Assembly (NCBI GenBank): GCA_015075175.1
Contig: JABTUV010000012.1
Coordinates: forward strand, 62,001 to 126,000
Source of the DNA: a bacterium
GTDB taxonomy: Bacteria; Hinthialibacterota; Hinthialibacteria; H5-UNCL2
Reading direction: 5' to 3'
Length of the DNA stretch: 64,000 bases
In this document: positions 17,546-26,389 of the stretch, in pieces
Numbering within the stretch: the stretch's first letter is position 1
How the letters are laid out: each line of letters opens with the position of its first letter
Translations under genes and position numbers: made by a program
Notes under the pieces: generated by a model
Told to the model about the DNA's origin: nothing
The model's input: the letters and a program-made list of their open reading frames with translations, nothing else
Databases searched by the model: none

Positions 17546-19152
17546 ATGAAAGCCGCGCGAGCGTCGCAGCCTACCGGCATGGACCGGTCCACGTCGTATC
17601 ATCCCGACCGGAATCTGCTCCTGGCGCGGGAGACGCGGCTATTTCCCCGCTCGCCGGGCGGGCGCCTGCACGTGGCATTGGTGTTTCCTCAACCCTACTC
17701 CACCGCCATGTCCAACCTGGGATTCCAGTTCATCTACCGCTATTTCAACTCGCTGCCGGACGTGGAATGCGAGCGCGCGTTCTACGCCCCGTCGGGACGC
17801 CCCGTCTCATTTGAAAGCCAACGTCCGCTGGGCGACTTCGACCTGCTCGCCTTCTCCGTCTCGTATGCGCTGGACTTCCCCGCCATGCTGGAGCTCTTGC
17901 TACGGGCGGGCATCTCCCTGTCGGCGCGCGAACGGGCCGGCCGGCCGCTGGTAGTCGCGGGCGGCGTCGCCATCACCACCAATCCGCTGCCGTTGGCCGA
18001 CTTTTTTGATCTCTTCTTCATCGGCGACGGCGAAGAGAGCCTGCCGGTCGCGGTTGAAGCCCTCCTGGAGCATTGCAGCCGACCGGCGCGCCTGGCGGCG
18101 CTGGCGGGCGAGCCGGGCCTCTTCATTCCCGAGTTGCACGACGCCGGCGGCCCCATCCGCGTGGCTCCGCGCGTGGTCCCCGACTTCGCCCGTTACGAAG
18201 TCTGCTCGGGCATCCTGTCGCCCGACACGGAGTTCGCCGACCGCATGTTGATCGAGAGCACGCGCGGATGCCCCTACCTGTGCCGCTTCTGCCTGGCCAA
18301 GTACATCCACGAGTCGCTGCGGCATCGCCCCATCGAGGCGGTCTGGCAGATGGCCGAGCGGCCCGAGGTGCGGCAGGTGGGATTGATCGGCGCGGGCGTT
18401 TCCACCCATCCCCGGTTTGTCGAGATGTGCGAGGGCTTGGTCGCGCGCGGCCAGGGCGTGTCGTGTTCTTCGCTGCGGCTCAACAACGTCAGCCAGGCGA
18501 TGGCCGACATCCTGGTGCGAGGGGGGCAGAAGACCCTCACCATCGCGCCCGAAGCCGGCGATGAACGCACCCGCTGGGAAGTGCTGGGAAAGACAGCGAG
18601 CGACGCCATGATCCTGGAGACCGCCGAGCGCATCGGCCGCGCGGGCGCAACCGGGCTCAAGTGCTATTTTATCACCGGCATTCCCGGCGCCCCGCCGGAG
18701 GAGAACGACAAGTTGATCCAACTGGTGCGCGACATCCGGCGGGTATTCACGTCGGCCGGCGGCGGGCGCGGAATCGTGACGGTGGGCGTGTCGCCGTTCG
18801 TGCCCAAGCCGCAGACGCCGTGGTCGGAGGCGCCCATGGCGCCCCTGAGCCAGGTCAAGGCGAACCTGGCCGCCATGCGCCGCGCCTGGCGAGGCGATTC
18901 CCGGATTCGCCTGACCGAAACCAGTCCGTTCGACGCTCTCTTGGACGGCCTCTTCCTCGCAGGGGACCGTGATCTGGGGCCGGCGTGGCGGCGCTCGCGG
19001 CGATGCCTCGCACGCAACGCCGCAAGTGGATCCTCGCCAACCTGGACGCGCCGTTGCAGCGCCTCTTGTCGCCCGCGAGCCGTTCGTTCTCCCTCGCCCA
19101 CCGGATGGATGCGCATGACTTTCAAACTCGGCATCCTGTCCGACACGCATAA
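17546..19152 (+). CDS. B12-binding-like radical SAM protein (one frameshift near 18985)
   Basis: The N-terminal about 200 residues form a cobalamin-binding-like Rossmann region (LHVALVFPQPYSTAMSNLG, then FDLLAFSVSYALDFP and VVAGGVAITTNPLP). The radical SAM cluster motif is RGCPYLCRFCLAKY (CxxxCxxC), followed by a TIM-barrel region (QVGLIGAG, KTLTIAPEAGDERTR, KCYFITGIPGAP). The family is related to TIGR03960/YgiQ-like proteins; the substrate is unknown. The frame breaks near 18985, where one missing base restores ALAAMPRTQRRKWILANLD and a stop at 19150-19152. The start is uncertain: ATG 17546 or the internal ATG at 17579. The 3' end overlaps a phosphoesterase start by 38 nt. Confidence 0.78.
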
Positions 19153-19589
19153 CCACGTACCTGCCCGCCTGGCGCAGATGTTCGCGGGGTTGGTCTGATC
19201 CTGCACGGCGGCGACGTGATGACGCCCGCGGTATTGACGCGGATCGCAGCGGTCGCCCCGGTGCGGGTCGTGCGCGGCAACAACGACGACGCCCTGCCCG
19301 GACGTACGCCGGACCATGACGTCGCCTGATCCACGGCATTCGCATCGCCTGACCCACGGCCACCTCTTCGGTAGACCGCGCCAGAGTGGAGATGGTGGTG
19401 CATTTTCGCGTGCATCGGCCGCATCTGATCGTGTGCGGCCACAGCCACGTATACAGCGACGAGACGGTCGGCGGGGTGCGCATTCTCAATCCGGGCACGG
19501 CGGGGATGAACTGGTTCGGCGGTCGTCCCACGGGCGTGCTCCTCTCCGTCAACGGCCGCGTGTACGATATCGAGAAAGTGGAATTCTGA
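19115..19589 (+). pseudogene. YfcE/MJ0936-type metallophosphoesterase, several frameshifts
   Basis: A small calcineurin-like phosphoesterase can be read across frames: FKLGILSDTHNHVPARL (metal motif DTH) from ATG 19115, then LILHGGDVMTP and VRVVRGNNDD (GD and GNND motifs), THGHLFG, and finally VCGHSHVYSDETVGG with LNPGTAGMNW up to the stop at 19587-19589. All metal motifs of the family are there in order and the total (about 158 residues) fits, but at least three shifts (near 19190, 19325-19355 and 19370) break the frame. The clustering suggests either a poor stretch of assembly or a recent pseudogene. Confidence 0.7.
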
Positions 19590-19591
19590 AA

Positions 19592-19728
19592 CCGCGGTAG
19601 CGCCGGCATCCTGCCGGCTGGCGTGTGGGCATCCGGCCCACACGCCTCGGCGACAGGGTGCGCGTGATGCGAAGCGTGGGGGCGAGACGCCCCTCACGCA
19701 AGCCGGCGGGACGCCGGCGCTACCGCGG
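19592..19728. repeat. Large imperfect inverted repeat between convergent genes
   Basis: Arms 19592-19625 and 19695-19728 match over 34 bases with 3 mismatches and begin with CCGCGGTAGCGCCGGC. The 69-nt centre holds its own GTGTGGGC/GCCCACAC hairpin. A related unit (CGCCGGCATCCTGCCGGCG) occurs alone near 46744-46763. It lies between two convergent genes and may serve as a bidirectional terminator, or be a non-autonomous repeat. Confidence 0.7.
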
Positions 19729-19730
19729 GG

Positions 19731-21125
19731 TTACGGTGCGAGGCCGCCGGTGCGTTGCACGTGCTCCAGGACGACGGCGCGCGCCTGCGCCGGGTAGCGC
19801 GTCACCTGCTCTTCCGCCAGCCGGCCGGATTCCACCATCCGGTCGGCGTAGAAGTCGACCGTGGCCACGCGGAACGGCCCCCTCTTTCCTTCCGGCGCCT
19901 GTTTGTTGAAAAGCGTCGCCAACTGCTCCGCCGTGACTTCAACCACGACCATGGCGTTGTCGAACGGCAGCATCTCGTACACGTTGCGTTTCGTGATCCG
20001 CCCGGGCGAGAGCGTCGCTCGGTTGCCGCCGGGTTGATAGTGGCCGAAGTCCGCGTCGTACTTCTGCGCAAAAATCGCCTCGAACGCCCGCACCAGCGCC
20101 GCCTTGTCCAGCGCGGCGTCGGTCCGCCCGACGACGGCGTCCAGCGTCCGGCGGAGGTCGCGCTCGTACTTCTCCACGACCGCCGCGGTCGTCGGATCGG
20201 GCGGGCCGATGCGGCCGTCCATGCGGACCAATCGCCCGCCGTACTCCGCCACGCGACGGCCGGGCACATCCACCACCAGGTCCAGCCGTCCCACGTACTC
20301 GCTGTAGCATTTGGCCTGCACGACGATGGTCTTTCCCACCAGCTCAGGCTGGTCGAGTTGCGTGTGGCTGTGGCCGCCCACGATGACGTCGATGTCGGGA
20401 ACCTCGCGCGCCAATCGCAGGTCCTGGCCCACGCCGCAATGCGACAGGACGATCACAAGATCGGCTCGTTGCCGTACGTCCGGCAGGTGGCGTCGCACGG
20501 CGACTACTTGGTCCTGGACGGTGAGTCCCTGGTGGCCGCGCGTGGCGGTGATGGCGTAAAGGTCCGGCGCGGTCACTCCGATGACGCCGATGCGAATGCC
20601 GTTGACCGTGGTGAAGAATGTGGGCGCGTCGCCCAGGAGTTCACCCGTGGGCGAAAAGACGTTGGCGCACAGGATGGGAAAGCGGGCCAGCCGCCGGAAG
20701 CCCGCGATCTTCTGCCAGCCGTGGTCGAATTCGTGGTTGCCCAGGACCGCGCAGTCGATGGGCAGGGTGTTGAGGATGTCGAAGACGGGCATCCCTTCGT
20801 AGAGTGTGGAGACGGGCGTGCCGGTGATCATGTCGCCCGCGTCCAGGACCAACACGTCGCTCCGCTGCGCCTTGACGCCTTTCAGGTAGCCGGAAATCGC
20901 CGCATAGCCGCCCACGCCGCGGCCGTCGGGCAGGGTGTGCGCGTGCGTGTCGTTGGTGTGGAGAATGACCAGCGTGCGGGTGGCCGGATGGACGGCATGG
21001 GAGAGCGGAGCGAGGAGGAAAACGAGTGCGAGAAGGAAGGCGCGCGCCAGGTGAGACCATGCGGCGGCGGGCGTCTCCAACTGGTCCAGGATGCGCACCA
21101 GGCGCGCGTTGGCGCGTTCGATCAC
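19731..21125 (-). CDS. 5'-nucleotidase / 2',3'-cyclic phosphodiesterase family, exported
   Basis: UshA-type enzyme that hydrolyses nucleotides outside the cytoplasm. The metallophosphatase half shows HTNDTHAH, DAGDMITGTP, VLGNHEFDHG, LSHCGVGQD and VGGHSHTQL; the C-terminal half is the nucleotide-binding domain (ITKRNVYEMLPFDN). A signal-peptide core (AFLLALVFLLAPLSHA) lies at residues 28-43 of the open frame, too far in for a natural start at GTG 21125. The first 25 codons read as the end of zapA (IERANARLVRILDQLE), so the real start is further in, near 21080-21050, or masked by a base error. About 430 residues would remain. Confidence 0.83.
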   Translation of the reverse strand: MIERANARLVRILDQLETPAAAWSHLARAFLLALVFLLAPLSHAVHPATRTLVILHTNDTHAHTLPDGRGVGGYAAISGYLKGVKAQRSDVLVLDAGDMITGTPVSTLYEGMPVFDILNTLPIDCAVLGNHEFDHGWQKIAGFRRLARFPILCANVFSPTGELLGDAPTFFTTVNGIRIGVIGVTAPDLYAITATRGHQGLTVQDQVVAVRRHLPDVRQRADLVIVLSHCGVGQDLRLAREVPDIDVIVGGHSHTQLDQPELVGKTIVVQAKCYSEYVGRLDLVVDVPGRRVAEYGGRLVRMDGRIGPPDPTTAAVVEKYERDLRRTLDAVVGRTDAALDKAALVRAFEAIFAQKYDADFGHYQPGGNRATLSPGRITKRNVYEMLPFDNAMVVVEVTAEQLATLFNKQAPEGKRGPFRVATVDFYADRMVESGRLAEEQVTRYPAQARAVVLEHVQRTGGLAP

Positions 21126-21334
21126 CCGGTTGGCTCCCGCGCCTGCAGGAGATCGGCCAGATTGAGCGCGGTCGGGACGGCGACCTGCATCTGCGAGATT
21201 GGGCGCGCTGGCCGAACGGCTCGGTCATCATCCGGTCCACGTATCTCGCCGAGGCGGGTGACGTAGTGCGGATCATCCCCGCCTTCAGGGTATAGGGCAC
21301 GCCCATGATGGTGACGTTGATGGTTATCGCCCAA
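21060..21334 (-). pseudogene. zapA: Cell division protein ZapA-like, frameshifted
   Basis: Read across frames, this gives ITINVTIMGVPYTLKAG, then DDPHYVTRL, ARYVDRMMTE, ISQMQVAVPTALNLADLL and IERANARLVRILDQLE, which is the ZapA fold: a small N-terminal domain followed by a coiled coil. ZapA bundles FtsZ filaments at the division ring. At least four base losses or gains are needed (near 21328, 21278, 21260, 21212 and 21125). It follows a ZapB-like coiled-coil gene and pheT on the same strand, the usual order for this pair in many bacteria. The 3' end is not defined because it runs into the 5'-nucleotidase frame. Confidence 0.6.
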
Positions 21335-21355
21335 AATCAGTTGCGCGCCTCCCTC

Positions 21356-21450
21356 ACCTGCCGTCTCCCCGGGAGGGTTTCACACCTGCCGTCTCCCTCA
21401 GGGAGAGGGTTTCTGACCCTGCCCTCTCCCCGGGAGAGGTTTCAGAACAT
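21356..21450. repeat. Three tandem copies of a 30-bp palindromic unit
   Basis: Three consecutive units of the form CTGCC(G/C)TCTCCC...GGGAG(AGG)GTTTC occur at about 21356-21383, 21384-21417 and 21418-21447. Each can fold into a short hairpin (CTCTCCC/GGGAGAG). The last unit is read as the C-terminus of the ZapB-like protein. Confidence 0.65.
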
Positions 21451-21670
21451 GACCGCAGGAGGACTGGCGGTTTTCCAAGTCCTCGATGCGGGCGATGAGG
21501 CTCTGGACGCGCTCGCGGAAGTCGTCCAGGTCGCGCTTCATGGCCTGGTTCTGATCGTAGAGGGCGCCGCGCTCCTCTTCCAGCGCCGCGATGCGCCTCT
21601 GCATGGCGGCCAGCCGGGATTCCAACTCGCTGATGGTGTTCATCAGCGCGCTCGCCGGATTGTCCTGCAT
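21398..21670 (-). CDS. ZapB-like coiled-coil protein with repeat-derived C-terminus
   Basis: The 90-residue product is nearly all coiled coil: from residue 12 to about 70 it shows heptad-like leucines (ISELESRLAAMQRRIAALEE, then ERVQSLIARIEDLE). Small proteins of this kind between pheT and zapA are usually ZapB/DUF904-like partners of ZapA at the division site. The final 14 residues (PLPGRGQGQKPSP) come from the tandem palindromic repeats at 21356-21450, so the original C-terminus has been replaced. It begins 11 nt after the pheT stop and is probably co-transcribed with it. Confidence 0.6.
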   Translation of the reverse strand: MQDNPASALMNTISELESRLAAMQRRIAALEEERGALYDQNQAMKRDLDDFRERVQSLIARIEDLENRQSSCGHVLKPLPGRGQGQKPSP

Positions 21671-21680
21671 GATGCCTCCC

Positions 21681-24131
21681 TTACGCCTGGCGAAGATGGA
21701 CGCCGAGGTCCCGCTCCAGCCGCCGCGCGATCCTGCCGACCACGGCGTTGGCCTTTTCGTCCGTCAAGGTCTCGCCGGCGGCGCGCAGGACAAGGCGATA
21801 GGCCAGGCTGCGGCAGCCGGGCTGGACCTGGGCGCCGCGGTATTCGTCAAAGAGGGCCATCTCTTCCAGGAGCGCGCCCGCCCCCTCGGCGATGATGGAG
21901 GCGATGGCGTCGCTGGGCACGCCCTCGGGTGCGACCAGCGCCAGATCGCGTCGCACCGCCGGCAGTCCCGAGGGGGCAGCATAACTCCGGGCGCCGCTTC
22001 CCGCCAGCGCCTGGATGCGGTCCACGTCCAGTTCCAGGACGGCTACCACCCCCGACAGGTCGCCTCGTTCGACCACCGCGGGATGCAGTTCGCCGACCAC
22101 GCCCAGGAGCTCGCCGCCGCAGGTGACGGCGGCGCTGCGGCCGGGGAAGAGATAAGGGCGACTCTCCTCGCAGAAACTCAGTGCGGGAAGGCGAAAGCGC
22201 TCGCCCAGCGCCTCCACCAGGCCCTTGGCATCAAAGTAGTCCCAGTGTCGTTCCGGCAGCGCCCAGTGGCGCTCGACCGCGCCCCACAACATCGCCGCCA
22301 CCACCCGTTTTTCGCAGTGCAGGGCATCGGGTCCGGCGGCGGGCAAGTACACGCGCGCCAGCTCGAAGACGGCCAGGTCGGCCACGTCTTGCCGCTGGTT
22401 GTTAAGGACTACCTGCCACAGGCTGGGCAGGAGCGATGTGCGCATCTTCGACAGGTCCTCGCTGAGGGGATTGGCCAGCTCCACCGTCTTGCGCAGGTCG
22501 CTGTCGGCGGGCGCGCCCAGCCTGTCAAAGTCCCGCTCGCCGATGAAACTGAAGGTGACAACCTCCGAAAGCCCGCACTCGGCGAAAAACCGCTTCACGC
22601 GCCGCTCGAATCCGTAGCTCGTGGCCGGAATCCGACTGGCGGCGGTAGACGGGGGCACGGTACTGGGCACGCGGTCGTAGCCGTAAACGCGCGCGACCTC
22701 CTCGATCAGGTCCACCTCGCGGAAGAGATCGACGCGCGCGGTGGGTACGCTGACGGAGATGCGGTCCTCGTCGGTGGGATGCGGCTCGACCGGATGGCGG
22801 ACGAGGTCGTCGGGCAGGCGCCGCAGGATGGCGAGGAGGTCTTCCCGGGGGATGCGCGCGCCCAGGAGATGCTCGAGCCGGGAGACGCGCAGTTCCACGC
22901 GGCGGGAACGGGTCTCGGGGCTGCGCGACTCCGCTGGAGCGGTATCGTCCAGCCTGCCGGCCAGGACCTTCCCGCCCGCCCACTCGGCGATCAGGCGGGC
23001 GCAGCGGTCCAAGGCCACCGGCACGTTCTCGAAGTCCGTTCCCCGCTCGAAGCGATAGGAGGACTCACTGGAGAGTCCCACGCGGCGACTGGTGCGACGC
23101 ACGCCCGTCGGCTCGAACCAGGCGCTTTCCAGCAGGATGCGACGGGTGTGCGGGCGTACTTCGCTGCGCTCTCCGCCCATCACGCCGGCGAGTGCCACCG
23201 GGCCGGCGGCGTCGGCGATCACGAGGTCGTCGCTACAAAGCGTTCTCGTCACACCGTCCAGGGTGACCATGCTCTCGCCGTCACCCGCCCGCCGCACGAT
23301 GATGCTGTCGCCGGCTAGGAGGTCCAAATCGAAGGCGTGCAGGGGATGGCCGTATTCCAGGAGCACGTAGTTGGTGGCATCGACCACGTTGTTGATGCTG
23401 CGGATGCCCAGGCTCTCCAGGCGGCGTTGCACCCAGTCGGGCGAGGGGCCGATGGCGACGTTTTCGATCACGCGCGCCATGTAACGCGGGCAGCGGTCGG
23501 GCGCATCCACGCGCACGCGATAGGCGCTGGACGCGGGCTTCTCGTCCTCAACGACTTCGGCTGGGGGAAAAGCCACAGCCACGGCCAGCGAGAAGCGCAA
23601 CTCCCGCGCCAAGCCCACGTGCGACAGGAGGTCGGGTCGGTTGGGGGTGACGTTGATTTCAAAGAGCGTGTCATTCATCCCAAGATAGGCCGCGACCGGC
23701 TCGCCGACTTTCGCCTCTTGCGGGAGGATGCGCACGCCCTGTGCTTCTTCCGAGACGCCCATCTCCTTGTCGGAGCAGATCATGCCGTGGGAAAAGAAGC
23801 CGCGGATCTTGGTCTTCTTGATTTTGGTCCCATCGGGCAGGCTGGCGCCCGGCCGGATGAAGCAGATTTTGTCGCCCGCTTTGTGGTTGGGGGCGCCGCA
23901 GATGACTTCCCATACCGCCTCGCCGGTATCCACCTTGCAGAAGGTGAGATGGTCGCTGTCGGGGACCTTGTTGCATTCGAGAATGCGGCCGACGACGAAG
24001 GCCTCCAGGCCGGCGCCCTGGGGGTGGATGGCTTCGACTTCCAGGCCGGTCATGGTGAAGTGGGTAGCCAGTTCGGAGGGGGGCAGGGAGACGCCGGTCA
24101 GCTGGGATAGCCAAAGGTAAGAAGTCTTCAT
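21681..24131 (-). CDS. pheT: Phenylalanyl-tRNA synthetase beta subunit
   Basis: The 816-residue product has the full bacterial PheT layout: an N-terminal EMAP-like tRNA-binding domain (residues 40-150, LECNKVPDSDHLTFCKVD, CGAPNH), the B3/B4 editing domain (about 205-390, NVVDATNYVLLEYGHPLHAFD), B5 (about 405-480), the catalytic-like domain (YGYDRVPSTVPPS, FSFIGERDFDRL) and a C-terminal FDX-ACB anticodon-binding domain (LPAVRRDLALVAPEGVPSD). It pairs with PheS in an alpha2-beta2 enzyme. pheS, normally just upstream, is not here: upstream lies a divergent tRNA-Gly gene. It leads a run with zapB- and zapA-like genes. Confidence 0.97.
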   Translation of the reverse strand: MKTSYLWLSQLTGVSLPPSELATHFTMTGLEVEAIHPQGAGLEAFVVGRILECNKVPDSDHLTFCKVDTGEAVWEVICGAPNHKAGDKICFIRPGASLPDGTKIKKTKIRGFFSHGMICSDKEMGVSEEAQGVRILPQEAKVGEPVAAYLGMNDTLFEINVTPNRPDLLSHVGLARELRFSLAVAVAFPPAEVVEDEKPASSAYRVRVDAPDRCPRYMARVIENVAIGPSPDWVQRRLESLGIRSINNVVDATNYVLLEYGHPLHAFDLDLLAGDSIIVRRAGDGESMVTLDGVTRTLCSDDLVIADAAGPVALAGVMGGERSEVRPHTRRILLESAWFEPTGVRRTSRRVGLSSESSYRFERGTDFENVPVALDRCARLIAEWAGGKVLAGRLDDTAPAESRSPETRSRRVELRVSRLEHLLGARIPREDLLAILRRLPDDLVRHPVEPHPTDEDRISVSVPTARVDLFREVDLIEEVARVYGYDRVPSTVPPSTAASRIPATSYGFERRVKRFFAECGLSEVVTFSFIGERDFDRLGAPADSDLRKTVELANPLSEDLSKMRTSLLPSLWQVVLNNQRQDVADLAVFELARVYLPAAGPDALHCEKRVVAAMLWGAVERHWALPERHWDYFDAKGLVEALGERFRLPALSFCEESRPYLFPGRSAAVTCGGELLGVVGELHPAVVERGDLSGVVAVLELDVDRIQALAGSGARSYAAPSGLPAVRRDLALVAPEGVPSDAIASIIAEGAGALLEEMALFDEYRGAQVQPGCRSLAYRLVLRAAGETLTDEKANAVVGRIARRLERDLGVHLRQA

Positions 24132-24288
24132 CGACGAACCGACAGAACCTCAAGAGTCGTCGTAAGTTAATTGCGGCTGGGTACTTGTAGCAAAGGGGCG
24201 GGGTAGTGTCAAGGCGATGGTGGCGGGAGACCGACTTGGAAGGGCTTGACAGGACGCGGTTTGGAGTGATAGAGATGCAGCCACGGGT

Positions 24289-24364
24289 GCAGGAGTAGCT
24301 CAGTTGGTAGAGCTCCACGTTGCCAACGTGGTTGTCGCGGGTTCGAGTCCCGTCTCCTGCTCCA
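24289..24364 (+). tRNA. tRNA-Gly (anticodon GCC), CCA encoded
   Basis: A complete cloverleaf: acceptor GCAGGAG/CTCCTGC, D-arm TAGCTCAGTTGGTAGAGC, anticodon arm CCACG TTGCCAA CGTGG with anticodon GCC, T-arm GCGGG TTCGAGT CCCGT, discriminator T and encoded CCA at 24362-24364. A tyrosine recombinase gene begins 92 bp behind its 3' end, the usual arrangement when an element has integrated into a tRNA gene. Confidence 0.97.
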
Positions 24365-24455
24365 TAAGTCTTCGAAAACCAACCACTTAGGTGACCGGCT
24401 TTTGCCGTGGGTTGTAACCGTCAGGTCAATTGACCTGAGAATGGAGGTTTCGCCC

Positions 24456-25667
24456 ATGCGCATGCAAACGCCACGGACATCAGCTCCCCCTCTCTGCCAC
24501 CACAAACCCAGCGGACGGGCACACGTCAACCTGGACAGCAGACGCCGCGTCTATCCGGGCAAGTTTGGCACCAAGCAAGCGAACGAGAACTACCGCCGCT
24601 TCATCGCGGAGTGGTCGGTCGGTGCTCACGATCATTGCGGCAAGCGCCGACTCCTGGTGCTGGACCTCATCGCCAGGTACCAGCAGTTCTGCCGGGAGCA
24701 CTACCGGCAAGCGGACGGGACCGTGCTCCAAGAGGCGCAGGCGGTCCAGTACGCCTTGAAGCCGGTCCGAGAGCTGTACGCGGACCTGCCAGCGGAGCAG
24801 TTCGGGCCGCTGAAACTGAAGGCCGTCCGTGAAGCAATGATCGCTCGTGGGTGGAACCGCACTTACGTCAACCAGAAGGTGGGTCGCGTGAAGCGGATGT
24901 TCAAGTGGGCGACCGAGAACGAGCTGATACCGCCAGCGGTCTGGCACGGACTGCATGCTCTCGATGGGCTTCGAACCGGGCGCTGCCAAGTCCGCGAACC
25001 AAAGAAGGTCGCGCCCGTGGCAAACGAGCTCGTCGAAGCGACGAAGAAGCACGTCTCACGGCAGGTCGCGGCGCAGATCGATTTCTTGCTACTCACCGGC
25101 GCGCGTCCTTCGGAACTACTCTCTTTGCGGCCGTGCGACATCGACCGCAGTGAGTCCGTCTGGCAATACCGCCCCCGAACGCGCAAAAACGCCCACCGTG
25201 GTCAGGACCGTGTGATCTACTTGGGGACCAATGCGCAGGCCGTCCTCAAGGAGTTTCTCCTGCGACCTGCGGAGGCCTTCCTCTTCAGTCCACGAGAGGC
25301 CGAAGCCGAACGCCACACCCTGTCTCCTACGCACCGACGCGCCGACCAGAAACCGAACGTCAACGAGACAGGCAGAAGAGTGCGGGACAGATACGATGCA
25401 CGATCCTTCTACCGGGCAATCCCTCGCGCGTGCGATGCAGCCTTTCCGCCTCCCGAGCACTTGGACGAAGAGGGGCTTGCCGCCTGGAGGGCGGCGCACC
25501 GCTGGTTCCCATACCAACTCAGGCACAACGCCGCTACCTTGCTCGCGACGGAGTACGGAATCGAAGCCGCACAGACCATCCTGGGGCACAAGAAACTCGA
25601 TGCGACCCAGATTTACGCGGAGCGGGACAGAGAGAAGGCGAAGAAGATCATCGCGAAGGTGGGATAG
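24456..25667 (+). CDS. int: Tyrosine recombinase / phage-type integrase
   Basis: A 403-residue site-specific integrase next to tRNA-Gly, its likely attachment site. An N-terminal SAM-like core-binding domain (about residues 60-160) precedes the catalytic domain with TGARPSELLSL (box I arginine), FPYQLRHNAATL (box II; a tyrosine stands where HxxR usually has histidine), LGHKKLDATQIYAERD (third histidine and nucleophile tyrosine). ATG 24456 is chosen because GGAGG at 24442-24446 is well spaced; an ATG at 24441 would overlap it. A spacer of about 75 residues between boxes I and II (272-345) is longer than usual, as in recombinases common in Planctomycetota-type genomes. Confidence 0.9.
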   Translation: MRMQTPRTSAPPLCHHKPSGRAHVNLDSRRRVYPGKFGTKQANENYRRFIAEWSVGAHDHCGKRRLLVLDLIARYQQFCREHYRQADGTVLQEAQAVQYALKPVRELYADLPAEQFGPLKLKAVREAMIARGWNRTYVNQKVGRVKRMFKWATENELIPPAVWHGLHALDGLRTGRCQVREPKKVAPVANELVEATKKHVSRQVAAQIDFLLLTGARPSELLSLRPCDIDRSESVWQYRPRTRKNAHRGQDRVIYLGTNAQAVLKEFLLRPAEAFLFSPREAEAERHTLSPTHRRADQKPNVNETGRRVRDRYDARSFYRAIPRACDAAFPPPEHLDEEGLAAWRAAHRWFPYQLRHNAATLLATEYGIEAAQTILGHKKLDATQIYAERDREKAKKIIAKVG

Positions 25668-26110
25668 GGCGGGGAAGTTCCGAGCTTCTTGGGTGAACAG
25701 TTCTGCGCGCACTCCTTGCGTTCGCGCGAGCGGTACGAGGTGGTGTCGAGAAGTCTGTCGCCACTTCCCGCTCCTGGGTCCGGTCGGACCCAAGCGCAAC
25801 CGTCGCAGACACGATTTGTTTACTTGAAGATTTCGATAGACGCAAAACACAGTTAATGGCACAATACTTCCTACGAGCTGAGAATTTTGGCCGAAAAGAT
25901 CGCAAGGGCCACCTGGCCCAAACTCAGAGAGGAGGTGAAAGGTTTTTCAGTTCGATGTTCTCTCCCGATAGTCGCTTTGCAATTAGACGAAGCTCGGGAG
26001 TGATTCCTGCATGATTCCACGCTGTCCAAACCCGGACAGCATTCATGAAGACGGCTCGGGCACCTAGCCACCCGACGCCACTCCAAATACCGACTGAGGA
26101 GTAGTTCTTC
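25668..26110. other. Intergenic region behind the integrase
   Basis: These 443 bases hold no recognisable gene. The middle (about 25830-25990) is AT-richer than its surroundings and could hold promoters; TTTACTTGAAGATTTCGATA lies near 25818. No palindrome or direct repeat of the tRNA 3' end was found by eye. Confidence 0.4.
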
Positions 26111-26389
26111 ATGGATATCCATGACCCTTTCGAAACCGAGCGCAAGCTCGTTTTTCAAGATCTCACGAATATCCTAAACACTGGCCTAAACCGCCACCAG
26201 CCGCACTACTCGTACCAGATGCTCTGGAGGTGGGCGAGGCGCGGGGTCTGCGCACACAACGGTGAAAGAGTCCGCCTCGAACATGAGCGTCGGGGCGGAC
26301 GACTATACACAAGCGTCGAAGCGATTCAGCGATTCGGCCAGAATCTGGCGGAGGCGGATACGGAGTACTTCGATGAGAGCGCCGGCTGA
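26111..26389 (+). CDS. DUF1580-like small helix-turn-helix protein, possible excisionase
   Basis: This 92-residue protein has the layout of DUF1580 proteins, which are frequent in Planctomycetota: a helix pair with an MLWRWARRGVCA motif followed by a basic hairpin (RLEHERRGGRLYTSVEAIQRF). The fold is that of MerR/excisionase-type winged helix-turn-helix proteins. Its place behind an integrase fits a recombination directionality factor. GAGGAG lies 10 nt upstream of ATG 26111. The last codons run directly into a capsid gene fragment, so its own 3' end may be altered. Confidence 0.6.
   Translation: MDIHDPFETERKLVFQDLTNILNTGLNRHQPHYSYQMLWRWARRGVCAHNGERVRLEHERRGGRLYTSVEAIQRFGQNLAEADTEYFDESAG

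Noticed and set aside
26262-26372. N-terminal extension of the capsid protein
   Set aside because: These codons overlap the DUF1580-like gene in another frame and have no capsid character.
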